DNA of 64,000 bases, from the NCBI GenBank assembly GCA_947623455.1, contig OX392536.1:10349282-10413281 (forward strand), read 5' to 3'. Positions 34,800 to 45,600 of the stretch are shown here, one piece after another. Numbering within the stretch: position 1 is the stretch's first letter; every line of letters begins with the position of its first letter. Source of the stretch: Mimachlamys varia. Its lineage: Eukaryota > Mollusca > Bivalvia > Pectinida > Pectinidae. The notes under the pieces were generated by a model that was given only the letters and a program-made list of their open reading frames with translations, was not told the DNA's origin and ran no database searches. Made by a program: the position numbers and the translations under genes.

Positions 34800-36269
34800 A
34801 TCCTTCAGAGACATTTTTCAAAAATCTTCAAAAACTTTTTTTCAATTTTTTATGGTCAGGGAAAACAGATAAAATCAAAAGAAAGATAATGTTTAATACT
34901 TATGAGAATGGGGGGCTTGGAATGCCACATGTAAAATCATATTGCCAAGCTCAAAAAATAACGTGGATAAAGAAACTATTGAATCCAGAAAACTATTCGA
35001 GTTGGAAAATACTACTATCAAGTAAGTTGGAAAAGATGGGGGGAGAAAAACTTTGGAACTTGAATAGTGAAGGACTATTGAAAACTTCTTATAAATTTAA
35101 CACATTTTGGTGTAATGTAATTCAGATATGGGCCTCCTTGACACGTGTACCTCCCACAACCCCGAATGACCAATTATCTCAGCCACTGTGGTTAAACAAT
35201 AAAATTCTTATTAATAATAAACATGTTATATACTATAAATGGATAGAGCAGAATGTATATTTCATAAATGATTTAGTAAATGAGAATGGTGAATTTCTAT
35301 CTTTTGAAGATTTCCAACGGGAACATAATATTAATACTAATGTTATAACCTATCAAGGGCTACTCTCGTCCATTCCTAGAAACTGGAAACAAAATATTCT
35401 TAATAATGGTAGGAAATTGAATAATATTGAAAACAAACTAATTACTTCTCTTAAGTCTAATGAGAAAGTGGCAAAATACTTTTATAATCTTTTTATCAGT
35501 GAGCATCAGGAATCTCCAGATAAAGTTTTAGAAAAATGGAATGGAAAGTTAGGAACTACACTTACTTTAGAAGATTGGAAACTAATATGTAAGTCACCAT
35601 TTTTATTGACTGATGATACAAACATAAGGACATTTCAATTTAAGTTACTTCATCGAATTATTTACACAAATTCTAGACTAATGAAAATGAAAATTGTTGA
35701 AAGTGAACTATGTAATTTTTGTTTGGCCAATAGAGAAACAATTGAGCACCTTTTTTGGGAATGTCCTTATGTTCGTGTCCTGTGGGAATTTTTAAACAAT
35801 AGATTTATGACTAATTTAAATATACTGTTCGATATGAATTGCCCTTCAGTCCTTTTAGGTTGTAGCAATGACTCCCAATTCGATGATATAAATTTTTGTA
35901 TTTTACTTGTGAAAAGGTATATTTATTCCTGCAGATGTAAAAATACTATCCCATCTATTGAAGGGATCAAATCTATTTTTATATATTACAAACATATTGA
36001 AAAACAGAGCTTAATATTTTATTCCCTAACAAAGGCAGGCCAAATAAGAGAAAGATGGGTTTCTATCAGCACAGCACTGGAACTTGAATGATAACAACTA
36101 AAATAGTTTAAATACACATTACATTGTATTAGCACAGTATAATAATACAATAAGGTAATTATTTAATTAGAATATATGTTAGAAATAAGTATTTTCCATG
36201 TTTTGTCTCTTGCATTGTAATATGTATGTGAATATGTGAACTTGAAAAATAAAAAAGTGAGAAAAAAAA
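34800..36269 (+). mobile_element. 5'-truncated LINE insertion with target-site duplication
   Basis: The 17-base direct repeat AAGTTTAAGATTTATCG occurs at 34783-34799 and 36270-36286 and brackets a 1470-bp insert. The insert is open from its first bases to a stop at 36091. It has a roughly 150-bp 3' UTR and ends in TTGAAAAATAAAAAAGTGAG plus an A run. Direct repeats, truncation at the 5' end and an A-rich tail are the hallmarks of target-primed reverse transcription. The duplication is exact and the frame intact, which suggests a recent event. Confidence 0.92.
34802..36091 (+). CDS. C-terminal fragment of LINE ORF2 (L1/Tx1-like)
   Basis: The frame is open from 34802, with the first ATG at 34889 (400 residues from there). 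The N-terminal part LQKLFFNFLWSGKTDKIKRK followed by YENGGLGMPHV is the conserved segment just after the reverse-transcriptase domain of L1-type elements. The C-terminal part carries a zinc-knuckle-like motif C275-x2-C278-x8-H287-x4-C292 (CNFC...EHLFWEC), seen at the end of ORF2 in this group. The endonuclease and reverse-transcriptase catalytic domains are absent through 5' truncation, so the copy cannot be autonomous. No cellular role is implied. L1/Tx1 placement is by motif recognition only. Confidence 0.85.
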   Translation, partial: PSETFFKNLQKLFFNFLWSGKTDKIKRKIMFNTYENGGLGMPHVKSYCQAQKITWIKKLLNPENYSSWKILLSSKLEKMGGEKLWNLNSEGLLKTSYKFNTFWCNVIQIWASLTRVPPTTPNDQLSQPLWLNNKILINNKHVIYYKWIEQNVYFINDLVNENGEFLSFEDFQREHNINTNVITYQGLLSSIPRNWKQNILNNGRKLNNIENKLITSLKSNEKVAKYFYNLFISEHQESPDKVLEKWNGKLGTTLTLEDWKLICKSPFLLTDDTNIRTFQFKLLHRIIYTNSRLMKMKIVESELCNFCLANRETIEHLFWECPYVRVLWEFLNNRFMTNLNILFDMNCPSVLLGCSNDSQFDDINFCILLVKRYIYSCRCKNTIPSIEGIKSIFIYYKHIEKQSLIFYSLTKAGQIRERWVSISTALELE

Positions 36270-36289
36270 AAGTTTAAGATTTATCGGCA

Positions 36290-37730
36290 AATGCGAACTC
36301 GAGTTATCACAAGAGAAGCGGTTTTCTATTTATAGTATCAGTGTTCTTGACCTTTGACTTTCGAACTTGAAAAGCTATCCAAAGCAAGCACTTTCGGTAA
36401 GGAAGCACTGTATGAAGTTTGATTGGTCGAAGGGAACTCAAGTAAGTAATCGCACGGAAATCATTGTGCAGACGCCGTCGACATAGTGATACCTATACGT
36501 CGTACACAAACTCGTGTTTCACGAAAACAGAAAGTGTTTGTATCTCTATAGCCTCATCGGGTGATAAAGTGGAGAGCACTCATCTATCACGTGGGTGATA
36601 TGGGGGTCACGTGCTCGACCATGTGAGTTTTCTCCAGGTATTCCGGTTTGCTCGCACTATAAAAATTCTGAACCAACAATAGTGTTTAATATGGATAGCC
36701 GAGTTTTTCATATTTTTTTCAATGGATAAAGTTAATATATCTAAATATAAGGTAAACGAAAAGAAAATGATATTTAGAGAAAAAAAATGAAATCGGACGG
36801 GTAAACAAACGATAAATACCTGTACCGACAATCACCGAGGAAATAATAATAACACTCCAGATTAACCTACCGTGACGCTGATCAACGGACACAATCATAG
36901 CACATTATTCAGACGAGATATGATACATAATTATAGAATGGATATCAAACGAGTACAGATAAATTATTCAACTGACGGCAGATTTAAAGTATTGATCAAG
37001 AAAACTAGTACATAGACCAAGGTCATGATAAGTGTGTCGTAGATATAAAGAATTGTTTGTGCCAAGTCTAACAGATCCTTCGATACTTGAAATCAATGAC
37101 TGTATTAGTTGTATTAGACTGTTATTAGTCAGAGTTAATGGCATTAAGTCTAACGTGAACAATCGGCACTTTCCGTAAACGAAATAAATAAACTCGCTTA
37201 CGGAAAATATCGAATATTTGTAAACATTTTCTTCTGGTTTGAAAGTATGCTTTATGTAAAGATTATTTTACACAACCAATAAATGTTGACGTTTCGATGA
37301 CAAGTTCGATTTGTACCCTGTCACCTTCATCATCGTGCGATTTTAGAGACACCCAGCGCGTGACGATTATGACCTGATTCTTTTGGAGTAGAATTTGTTT
37401 CAATAGAGACAGCCTGCCTTTAAAAACGGCATTTCAATTTTTCGACGTTGGTATTTAAGCATTTATAATAGTTTAAGGTAAATTGAAATCAGTACAAGTG
37501 AGCAAAATTGATATAGAATGTAAATATAATCATTGAAGTGTTTTGATTTTGTCTTAGGTCGTTATAAATGACAAAACTTTGCAGGCAAACATATCATATT
37601 GCGGTAACGCCCAATGTGTTCTTTGCCTGCAAAAGCTCTGTCATTTATATCTACCATAAATACCACATCAAGGCATAACAATGCACTCAAGTTGTATAAA
37701 GAAACCCGAATTAAAATAGCTGCTTTAAGA
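36290..37730. other. Intergenic with SINE relic
   Basis: 36290-36440 continues the split 140-bp tandem array. At about 36555-36675 a tRNA-SINE-like body is visible (GGTCACGTGCTCGACCATGT, GAGTTTTCTCCAGGTATTCC, GGTTTGCTCGCACT). Nothing coding was recognised in the remainder. Confidence 0.5.
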
Positions 37731-37737
37731 TTTATTG
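37731..37737 (-). terminator. Polyadenylation signal of the MIEAP-like gene
   Basis: TTTATT on the plus strand reads AATAAA on the minus strand about 30 bases after the stop codon at 37767-37769. A second TTTATT at about 37765 overlaps the stop codon itself. Confidence 0.5.
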
Positions 37738-37766
37738 AGCAATCTTGTGAATAAATCATAATGCGT

Positions 37767-40700
37767 TTATTTCCCGGAACCAGCCCGTGATCCTTTAGCT
37801 GTCTCAGTCTTTGAAGCTCCGCCCCTTTTCGGTTTATTGGGCTCAGCGTCTGCCCATCCCTTGGACACCACCGTCCCTTGTGCCTGTGATAAAAGAACCG
37901 GCCACACCAAAGTGTCCATGACATTGCCTTCCGTTCTGTAGTATTGGTACCTAGAAAGGTCAAATGCGTAACCTTTCTTTCTTGCGAGGTCAAAGGTCAT
38001 AGCGGGATCTTGGACACACATGTACCAAGTGACCCCTACACACTTGCTGACATAATCCCTGATCTTTTTGTTATTCTTTATCGTCTGTGTATTGTTATGT
38101 TTTTGGAATTCTTCAACGTCATTCACCGTGTATAACTGAAAAGACACAAACAAAATTGTTAGATTCGAAAATAAATGACAGTCGACATTGACTGACTCAG
38201 TAATTGCATGAATGGTGCAACTTTTTTATTAGTTCGATTAATTGCGGTTGTGAGAAAACGGTATCAAGTCAAATCGAGAACCATCGACACTTTCCGTAAA
38301 CGGCAAAATATATACTATTTTATAGTATTCGAGAAGTACCAACACTTTCCGATTTACTTGAAAAAGTGACATTCTGTGACATGATACGACTTATACATGG
38401 GGGCATGACACTCCACCAGTCAACGGTATTCTGACATTAAGGTAACCAGGGTCCCATTCAAAAGGGATACCACCAGGTCAGCGTAATCTGACAACACAGT
38501 AACTAGGTTACAAAGAATACAACTAGGTCACAGTATTCTGACAACACGGTAACCAGGGTTACAGTGAGACCACCAGGTCACCGTAATCTGACAACACGGT
38601 AACTAGGTTACAAGAGAGACCACCAGGTCACAGTATTCTAAAACAAAGTAACCTGGGCTACGAGAAAGACCACCAGGTCAAAGTATTCTAACAACACGGA
38701 AACCAGGGTTACAAGGGAGACAACCAGGTCCCATTATTCTGACAATAATATGGGCAGGGTAACTAGGGAGACCAGCAAATAGTCACAATATTTTAAAAAC
38801 ACGGTTACCAGGATTACAAAGGAGACAACCAGGCCACAGTATTCTGACAACATGGTAACCAGGGCTACAAGGAAGATAATACCGAAAATAAAAAGTAGGT
38901 TAAAAAGGTGGGTAAAAGTCTGCTTCATCCAGTGTGTCCTGATTTGCAGAAGGCCACACATTGGTCCTCTCATGCAATCACCTTTTACCCAAACAAGCAC
39001 AGGTAAAACAAATCATGTCATATATCTAATGAAATGATCACGTGTGCCTAATTTAGCCAGGAAATTAGTAGTTATAGGTAAGTTTATACATATGTTATTG
39101 TAGAATATACAAATGGATTGGACAACAAAATATTACAACGTAGACACAGTCCTCTCCACAATACATGATAAGAATTAAGTACATTTATGTTTTGGGGGTG
39201 GGGGCGGGGGAGAGAACAGAATGTGCAGGGGTGGGATGAAGGTTGGGCGGAAAAGGAGAGGGAAGGCGGGGTGAAGGTGCAGTGTAGAAGGAATTAACTC
39301 GATAAGACATGTAGCAATTAACAAGACAAAATTAGTAGTTATTTACGTTTATCACAGTAAATTCCAGATCTGTTTGTGTGTATTTGGTGTTTTATTTATT
39401 CTAATTTTCAAATTCCGCCTCAAATCCTATTTTTTCTTTTGGATTTGTATGTTTTCTAAGGTGAATTTTTACTGTGACAATAAAACAACTAGGAATATCG
39501 TACATATTTGAGCATTATAGAGCTGCAGGATACATGTGGATGGGAAATGCATGTTATCGTTAAGGTGTTGTTGTGTTGATTCAATTCTAATTGATTAGGA
39601 TAGACGTACATTGAGTGCAAAGCTTTAGCAGCAACCCTTTGAATTGGGATTTCAGAGGATCCTAGCTTTCAAGGGATCATGCAACACGTTTGATCGAAAT
39701 AATGAATTGGCGACTAATTAGGTAAATTGGTTAAAACATTTAGATTATTAGTAGCGGAACTGGGCTGGGTCGATTGCTGCGACCTGGTACCGTAGCTCAT
39801 TATTGACAGAAGAGCCGCCTAAAGTTAGGAGTGTCCAAGATTCCAATACCAATCTGGTTGTGTATTTTTTTCCCTTTGCTGTTTTGCTCGGTGATTTGTT
39901 TAAAGTTATGTGCGTGTTTGAGTCAACAATTCGGATGAACGCAGGTTCGAGTCCCGATCAGACCATTGTTTTTACCTTCAAAATGACAAATTATGAAAAT
40001 TTTACAAAACAAATGTGCTGTCATTCGGAACGTCTCGGCGTCCTTTATCTAGTGTAACACCTATTGCAATAACTGTCCCTATCCGGCAGATCACTGCCTC
40101 GCTTTCGTCCCTGCACGTACCTTTGTAATAGCCGCCACCGTGCTATCCGAAACCTTTCTACGGTATATCATTGCTTCTATACTGCCGACCGCCATCACAT
40201 TGTATCTCGTCAAGGGCTGAAAATACTAAATAGACTACAGAAAGCACTGTTTGATACGAAAACAATGAAGTATACGTCATACGAAAACATTTTAAATTAA
40301 ATTAATTAAGATTACACAATATATAAATTTATTTGGGGTCATTTACAAAACATGGGCATAATCATATGCAGAAGTATTCGTAAGCTATTTAGCTTAAACA
40401 TGCTACTAAGTTTGATATTTGGCAGGTCTGTCTATGAAGCATTGTGGAAATACAGGAAAGGGATTTCTGTAAAATAGATTCGTCACGAGACAAATAGTTA
40501 CCCGACCACCCGTAGATTGCATGAGCACGTCGTTGGTCCCTTCGATGATTTTGCTGAGTTGTTCCCCGGACTTCTTCTCAGCGTAATGATATATCTCCTG
40601 GTATATAAAGCGGTGATCGGGATTATACCGAACGAAAATCAATCGGAAACCTTCGGCACTTTCCGTAACAGTGCCAACATTTCCTGATTATTTATCAATT

Positions 40701-43700
40701 ATGGATTTTTATAGAGGTCGATATGATGTTATGTTAACCTGGCAGAGATAGTTTATGAATGGTGGTGTCCAAAACTGAGACAATTTATGATATGCATGTA
40801 TTCTCTTTTGTTAATAAAGTATTATTTACTTTCGTAGTTTCGTATTTTGCCCAGTTAGTTCCGTATTTTGCCAACTTGCTGGCTCTACTTTAAAGTTAAC
40901 GCTGCCTCGTTTTCAATTTCAATATACTCGCTAAATGAAGCTAGCTGCTTTGCTGTGTACATGATCTGATGTCCAGCTAATAATTGTAAGCCAAATACCT
41001 TGTATTATTTTGTTCAGTAGAAATTAAAAAGGAAAAATAGCGATAACCATACTGCAGTAATTTTAATTTTGGAGTTTACACCATACATAGTTTTCTATTG
41101 CTCACCACCAAAATATTGAAGAGCAGCTCCGTGCACTTCCGGTACTCCATTCCAGACGTTTCTAGGACTTGTAGCGCTGCCTTCCACTCGTTGAGAAACA
41201 AGTTCGAATACTGTCGGCCCACTTTCTCTTTGTCGTCTGTCAAATGTTCCTTACCTGCTCTTTTAAACCAAGGTTAGAATAAATATGATGATACCATCTT
41301 ATTATTAAAACGCTTACATCGAGGAGTGATAGCATGTATAACTTATATTTAAAAACTTGACACAATACCTAGTTGAAGATAGCTCTGTATATTTTTTGCA
41401 GAATAAATATGTAAAATGTGACTTGATTCAAGAAAAACAACTTGCATCAAAATGCAATCTTTGTGATAATTATTATCCTTAATCATTGAAATACTTCATT
41501 TACTGAATAAACACCGTTGCAAAAAAATCGTCAAAATTGAAGAACAGATCTAGACTACCTGTTTCTCGAAGAAGTAAACACATCTCCACGTGACCCGGAT
41601 GTATTGGGCGTCGCCTCACCAAGACGCCGTCGATAAAGATGAGCCTCAGAGATTCGGTAATCCAGCTCCTTGCTGAGGCGGGTAATCTCTTTGTACAAAG
41701 CCTCGGTGTTGTCCGATGGGTCTTGGCCGGGCTTTATTGACATTTTGCTTGGCTGAGCCCGAGCTGTGATCAGGTCCGGAGTTCCTGCCCAAATCATTTC
41801 CCTGTCGACATGCGACCATGGACATGGTGAGGAAAACATCAGCCCAAATTGGTATCGAACTACAATTTCTTTAGTTCAAATTCTATCATGCTTCCTTTTC
41901 TACATCCTCGATATCCAGGTGGTATGCTCACATAAGCTAAGAGAGCGTCGGTGAGTGTAACCCCTGGATATTAAGAATGCCGTTTCTTCTAACTGATCAT
42001 TTGTATTTGTGATATTACATGGTGTTAAACTCTGGAAGATCCATCTGAACACTTCTTGAATAAAAATAATCTAGACGTAGAATTTGGAGGGTATTCGGGA
42101 TCATTATTATGTTTAATGATCTTTATAGCTGCTATTCTTAATTTTCATTGTATGTCGATTTTCGCAATTTTTTATTTTATAAATTTTATTGCTTTAATCC
42201 TAATACCATCCATGGTTTTTTGTTTGATGAAGGTGACAAAGGTTTTACCGACATCAAAACGTCACATAGATTAGTCAGTCTCGTTTTACAAGATAATGTG
42301 AAATAAATTATACATTATCGAGTTTATATGTTTTTCCGTCGACTGATCTAATTGGCCATTTGGACCGTTCCAATTAATCTTGCAAACATCATACACTACA
42401 AAGCCACTTCGATTTTAACGTAAACAAGTAATTCAGATCGATTTATAAAACTTTTAATGTTTGTTTGTTTTTTTCAATTAACACACACTAAAGCTCATGC
42501 ATATTCATTTCCACTATTCTCTATGAGACTAACCTCAGTTTCGATTCCAACCTTCAGTCCTAACCCTAAGTATCACGCGACAGACCTAAATGAGTCAAGT
42601 CAAACGAATCCAAAAGGAACGACAACTTAAAAGTTTTTATTACTGTTTCCGCAGAAACGTTTCGACGTCACCTGGTTACTAACAAACAAATGGAACTTTT
42701 TTATTTATAATTTACCAGTCGCAACACGGATAATTAAGTTTGTTCAACTCTAATTTAAGTACAAGGTCGCATTGCAACTGGGGCCTTTGGTCTGATGAAG
42801 GTAGCAGAGTTTGATATATTCATAAACACGCCACAAAGAAACATTTTCCAAATGTTGTTCAATATATATGAACCACATTACAATTTACCTGATTTATTTT
42901 GTAGGAATACCAATGCTATTAACATTTGAAATATTTTATCTTTTCTATTTTTATTGCTAAGTATAGTATATACCCTGACAACACAAATAGCCCGTCTGTG
43001 GCCCCCACGATGGACGTCGAACTAAACTATTGGGCTGGTTGTGTTACCCTGGCAATGTGTCGTACACAATCACGAGAAAAATACTATTTATGATAACAAC
43101 AATTCCCTTTTCTCTGGAATATGATATTAACAATTCCCTATTCCCAGGAATATGATATCAACAATTTTCGTTTAACGTGCAACGCTATAAGTTACGTTTG
43201 GAAAGTTTTCGTAGCCATGCGCAATCAGCTGTACAGACTTGGTAATATTAGAGAAATTCATCAAGTAATTTGTGATATTTAATCCGTTCCTGATATACAA
43301 ACAAAAGATACTGTACAATTTTAAAAGATGCATACAAGTCAGTAGCGTTTACAACAATTATAGTTCCCTTTATTAACTTGTATCATGATTGTATACATAT
43401 TATTGTAAACCCCGTGAACTGAACACGCCGTCTATCACAATCTTTATATACATTCTCGGTTTTATGTTTTTTCACCGACTGATCTAAGTGGCCATATGGA
43501 CCGAACCAATTAACCTCGCACACTATAAAGTCGTTTTTAATGACAACAAGCTAATTTAGATTTATTTCCAGGACCATTTTTAATTTGTGACTACATTGTA
43601 TAGATCATGCATATTCATGTCCTGTATCCTCTCTGGGACGAATCATAAACCCGGTTTCGCCTCCAACGTTAGGTCCTTACAATAAGTATCACGCGACAGA

Positions 43701-45516
43701 TCTGAACGAGTCATGTCAAATTGATCCAAGAGGAACGACATATTTTCACTAAAGTTTAAACTATAGAAACGTTTCGAACGTGTTCACAGGGACCTGAGAA
43801 TTTGTTACAGCTAATTTTGCGTCTTAACTAATGTGTTTAGAGTAATTTAATCAAAAATGCCCCCCTTAATGACCATGGCATAAAGGCTACTTCCTTTTAT
43901 GACCACTGTAAGGGCATTTCTATTGAAAATTGATCTAAATCCCCCGAAAGTATCAAATTAATCTAAACACCTTGGTTTAGGTCCAAAACTAATAGTAACA
44001 AATTCTAAGGTCCCCGTGATTATTACAACATGCACAGTACGTTGAATATGTCCTTATGATTTTGTATATATATTTACATAAATTGGTCTTGCAAAAGGCA
44101 CCGTAGTGGTGTATCATAGATGGGACGAAAATTTAAAGTACATACCAATCGGTTACTCTCGCGTTCGTCATCGGGGATAGTTCCCGAGGAGTTCTGAATG
44201 GAGCGGGTATGGGTGTGGCCCCTTGATGACCAGGCATGGCCGGGATGATTGGCCGAACTGTCTCCTGGTATTGCCGGGTTGGATCCCTGTACCCCGACTT
44301 CTCCAGGGCCATTCTTAGTTTAGTGTTCTCCAGCCTCAGTCTCTGGCAGTCCTGGCAGGGCGGGAAAGTGGTCCGCTCTACCACCACCGCTCGGTACTGC
44401 CGGGGGAAAGGCAAAACAAATAATCGTATGCGTTGAAAGATCTCTTGTTCTACGGAATTGCTGTAACCGTAATTGTATATATTTCTTTTTCGCAAATCTA
44501 TGAGTTTTTTTTTTTTGTTTTTGTTTTTTTTAATAAAAAGCTTTCAAAGGCCTAATAAACGTAACTTTCGGCAAAACTTAAACGGATATCAGCAATATTC
44601 AAGATGGATTCTTACGCGGTTACCGGTACAGAAGTAGTTGAAACTCGGTATTTGTAAACACGCGTCCATTTTGAACCATTTTCTAACTTCGGTTTGTTAT
44701 TGAAGTGGGTCCCACCTGAAACATTTTCAATTCTTTGGATTTTTCTTTCAAGAATTTCTTGTTAGTTACCGCTCAGGTTTACTTCGTTTTAGGCTTATTA
44801 TTGCATGGTTATCAACTGGATATTTTTTCAGAATTTTCCAGAATCACGAAAAATTTCCTGAAGTTACGTATATTGGGCCTTTAAGTATGAGCTCTGCCAT
44901 TATATTAAAATTGCATTCAATTTTAATTTCAGATTGCCTTTTTAAAACTATTTTTTGTACTCTAAGGGCTCGGCCCAAGTTGTATGTTTTTATATGTTTA
45001 ATGGAAACACATTTTTATATGGTTTACAAGTATATGTTCTAGGATTAAACAAGGTTGTCTCGCTCGAAATCCGGATAGGATTTTCCCAGAATGCTCCAAA
45101 AGTTTCCCTTCGGGCGAGAATTCATACTGGTCATATCTCGGCCATTTCTTTAGAGATTTTGACATTTTTTTTTCAAACCATGTCTCCACCGCATCAATGA
45201 ATGAATATATTGAAATGTAATTTGTTTTGTCGATTCATTATGATAAAATACAGGTCCAGTGTTGATTTGGTGACAATCCACTGACACAATCAAAAGTTAG
45301 GCTGATTTAAGTTGAGAAATTCAATTATTTAGGGCATGACTCGACTTGGAACCCTGTTGAACTCCAGTCAAATTTTCGATTTTCGATTTAAAAAAATTGT
45401 CTTAACAGCAGTATAATGTCTTTTTAAAGTTTCATTTCCTCGTTTTCTTTATTCTACTGTCGACAGAGTTGACTTACCTGATCGCGTGGACTTGCTACAA
45501 GTTTATTGAACTGCAT
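37767..45516 (-). CDS. Protein with MIEAP (mitochondria-eating protein) C-terminal domain, six exons
   Basis: Coding exons (minus): 45478-45516, 44146-44396, 41559-41801, 41106-41259, 40502-40597, 37767-38135. Junctions are GT-AG and phases agree, giving 383 residues. The start MQFNKLVASPRDQ is in a short first exon. Residues 14-60 hold CQDCQRLRLENTKLRMALEK and residues 120-150 hold EALYKEITRLSKELDYRISE, both short coiled-coil stretches. From about 200 on, YSNLFLNEWKAALQVLETSG, ELLFNILVEIYHYAEKKSGE, VTWYMCVQDPAMTFD and GNVMDTLVWPVLLSQ follow the order of the MIEAP C-terminal domain. The tail is short, basic and Gly/Lys-rich. In vertebrates MIEAP/SPATA18 takes part in mitochondrial quality control. 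Bivalves carry many relatives of unknown role, so function here is not assumed. The exon 4 acceptor (41260-41261) and exon 5 acceptor (40598-40599) were chosen by phase and could shift. Confidence 0.8.
38408..38880. repeat. Roughly 50-bp minisatellite in MIEAP-like intron 5
   Basis: The unit is GACAACACGGTAACCAGGGT followed by TACAAG(A/G)(G)AGACCACCAGGTC and ACAGTATTCT. About nine copies show substitutions and small indels. Confidence 0.85.
42300..42612. repeat. Long direct repeat, copy 1 (MIEAP-like intron 2)
   Basis: It aligns with 43430-43745 over about 310 bp in the same orientation. Shared blocks include CGACTGATCTAA(T/G)TGGCCAT, CATGCATATTCAT, GTATCACGCGACAGA and AGGAACGACA. The copies have diverged substantially. 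Confidence 0.8.
43430..43745. repeat. Long direct repeat, copy 2 (MIEAP-like intron 2)
   Basis: Second copy of the 310-bp repeat starting near 42300, offset about 1.13 kb. No terminal inverted repeats are visible at either copy, so it could be a segmental duplication or two copies of one element. Confidence 0.8.
44548..44883. mobile_element. MITE family 'GGCCCAATA', copy C (inverted)
   Basis: Opposite orientation to copy A. It begins AAAGGCCTAATAAACGTAAC, then GGCAAAACTTAAACGGATAT, TTCTTACGCGGTTACCGGTA and GCATGGTTATCAACTGGAT. It ends GAAGTTACGTATATTGGGCC. About 336 bp, in the first intron of the MIEAP-like gene. The TTTC left flank differs from the TTTAAG right flank. Confidence 0.85.
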
Positions 45517-45600
45517 GGCTGAAGCACGTGTCGTCTAGGACTTGGTCAGTAACCGGAAGTAGCTGACTACAAACGTAATACCGTTTCCGGTTGAAATGAT
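45517..45600 (-). promoter_or_regulatory. Probable promoter and 5' UTR of the MIEAP-like gene
   Basis: Immediately upstream of the ATG (minus strand) lie a CACGTG E-box at 45525-45530, an ETS-type site ACCGGAAGT at 45552-45560 and TTTCCGG near 45587 in the opposite sense. Such clusters are common in TATA-less animal promoters. The transcription start cannot be placed. Confidence 0.4.

Noticed and set aside
39940..39965. tRNA T-arm-like GGTTCGAGTCCCGATC
   Set aside because: Upstream sequence does not fold into D and anticodon arms. At most a SINE relic.
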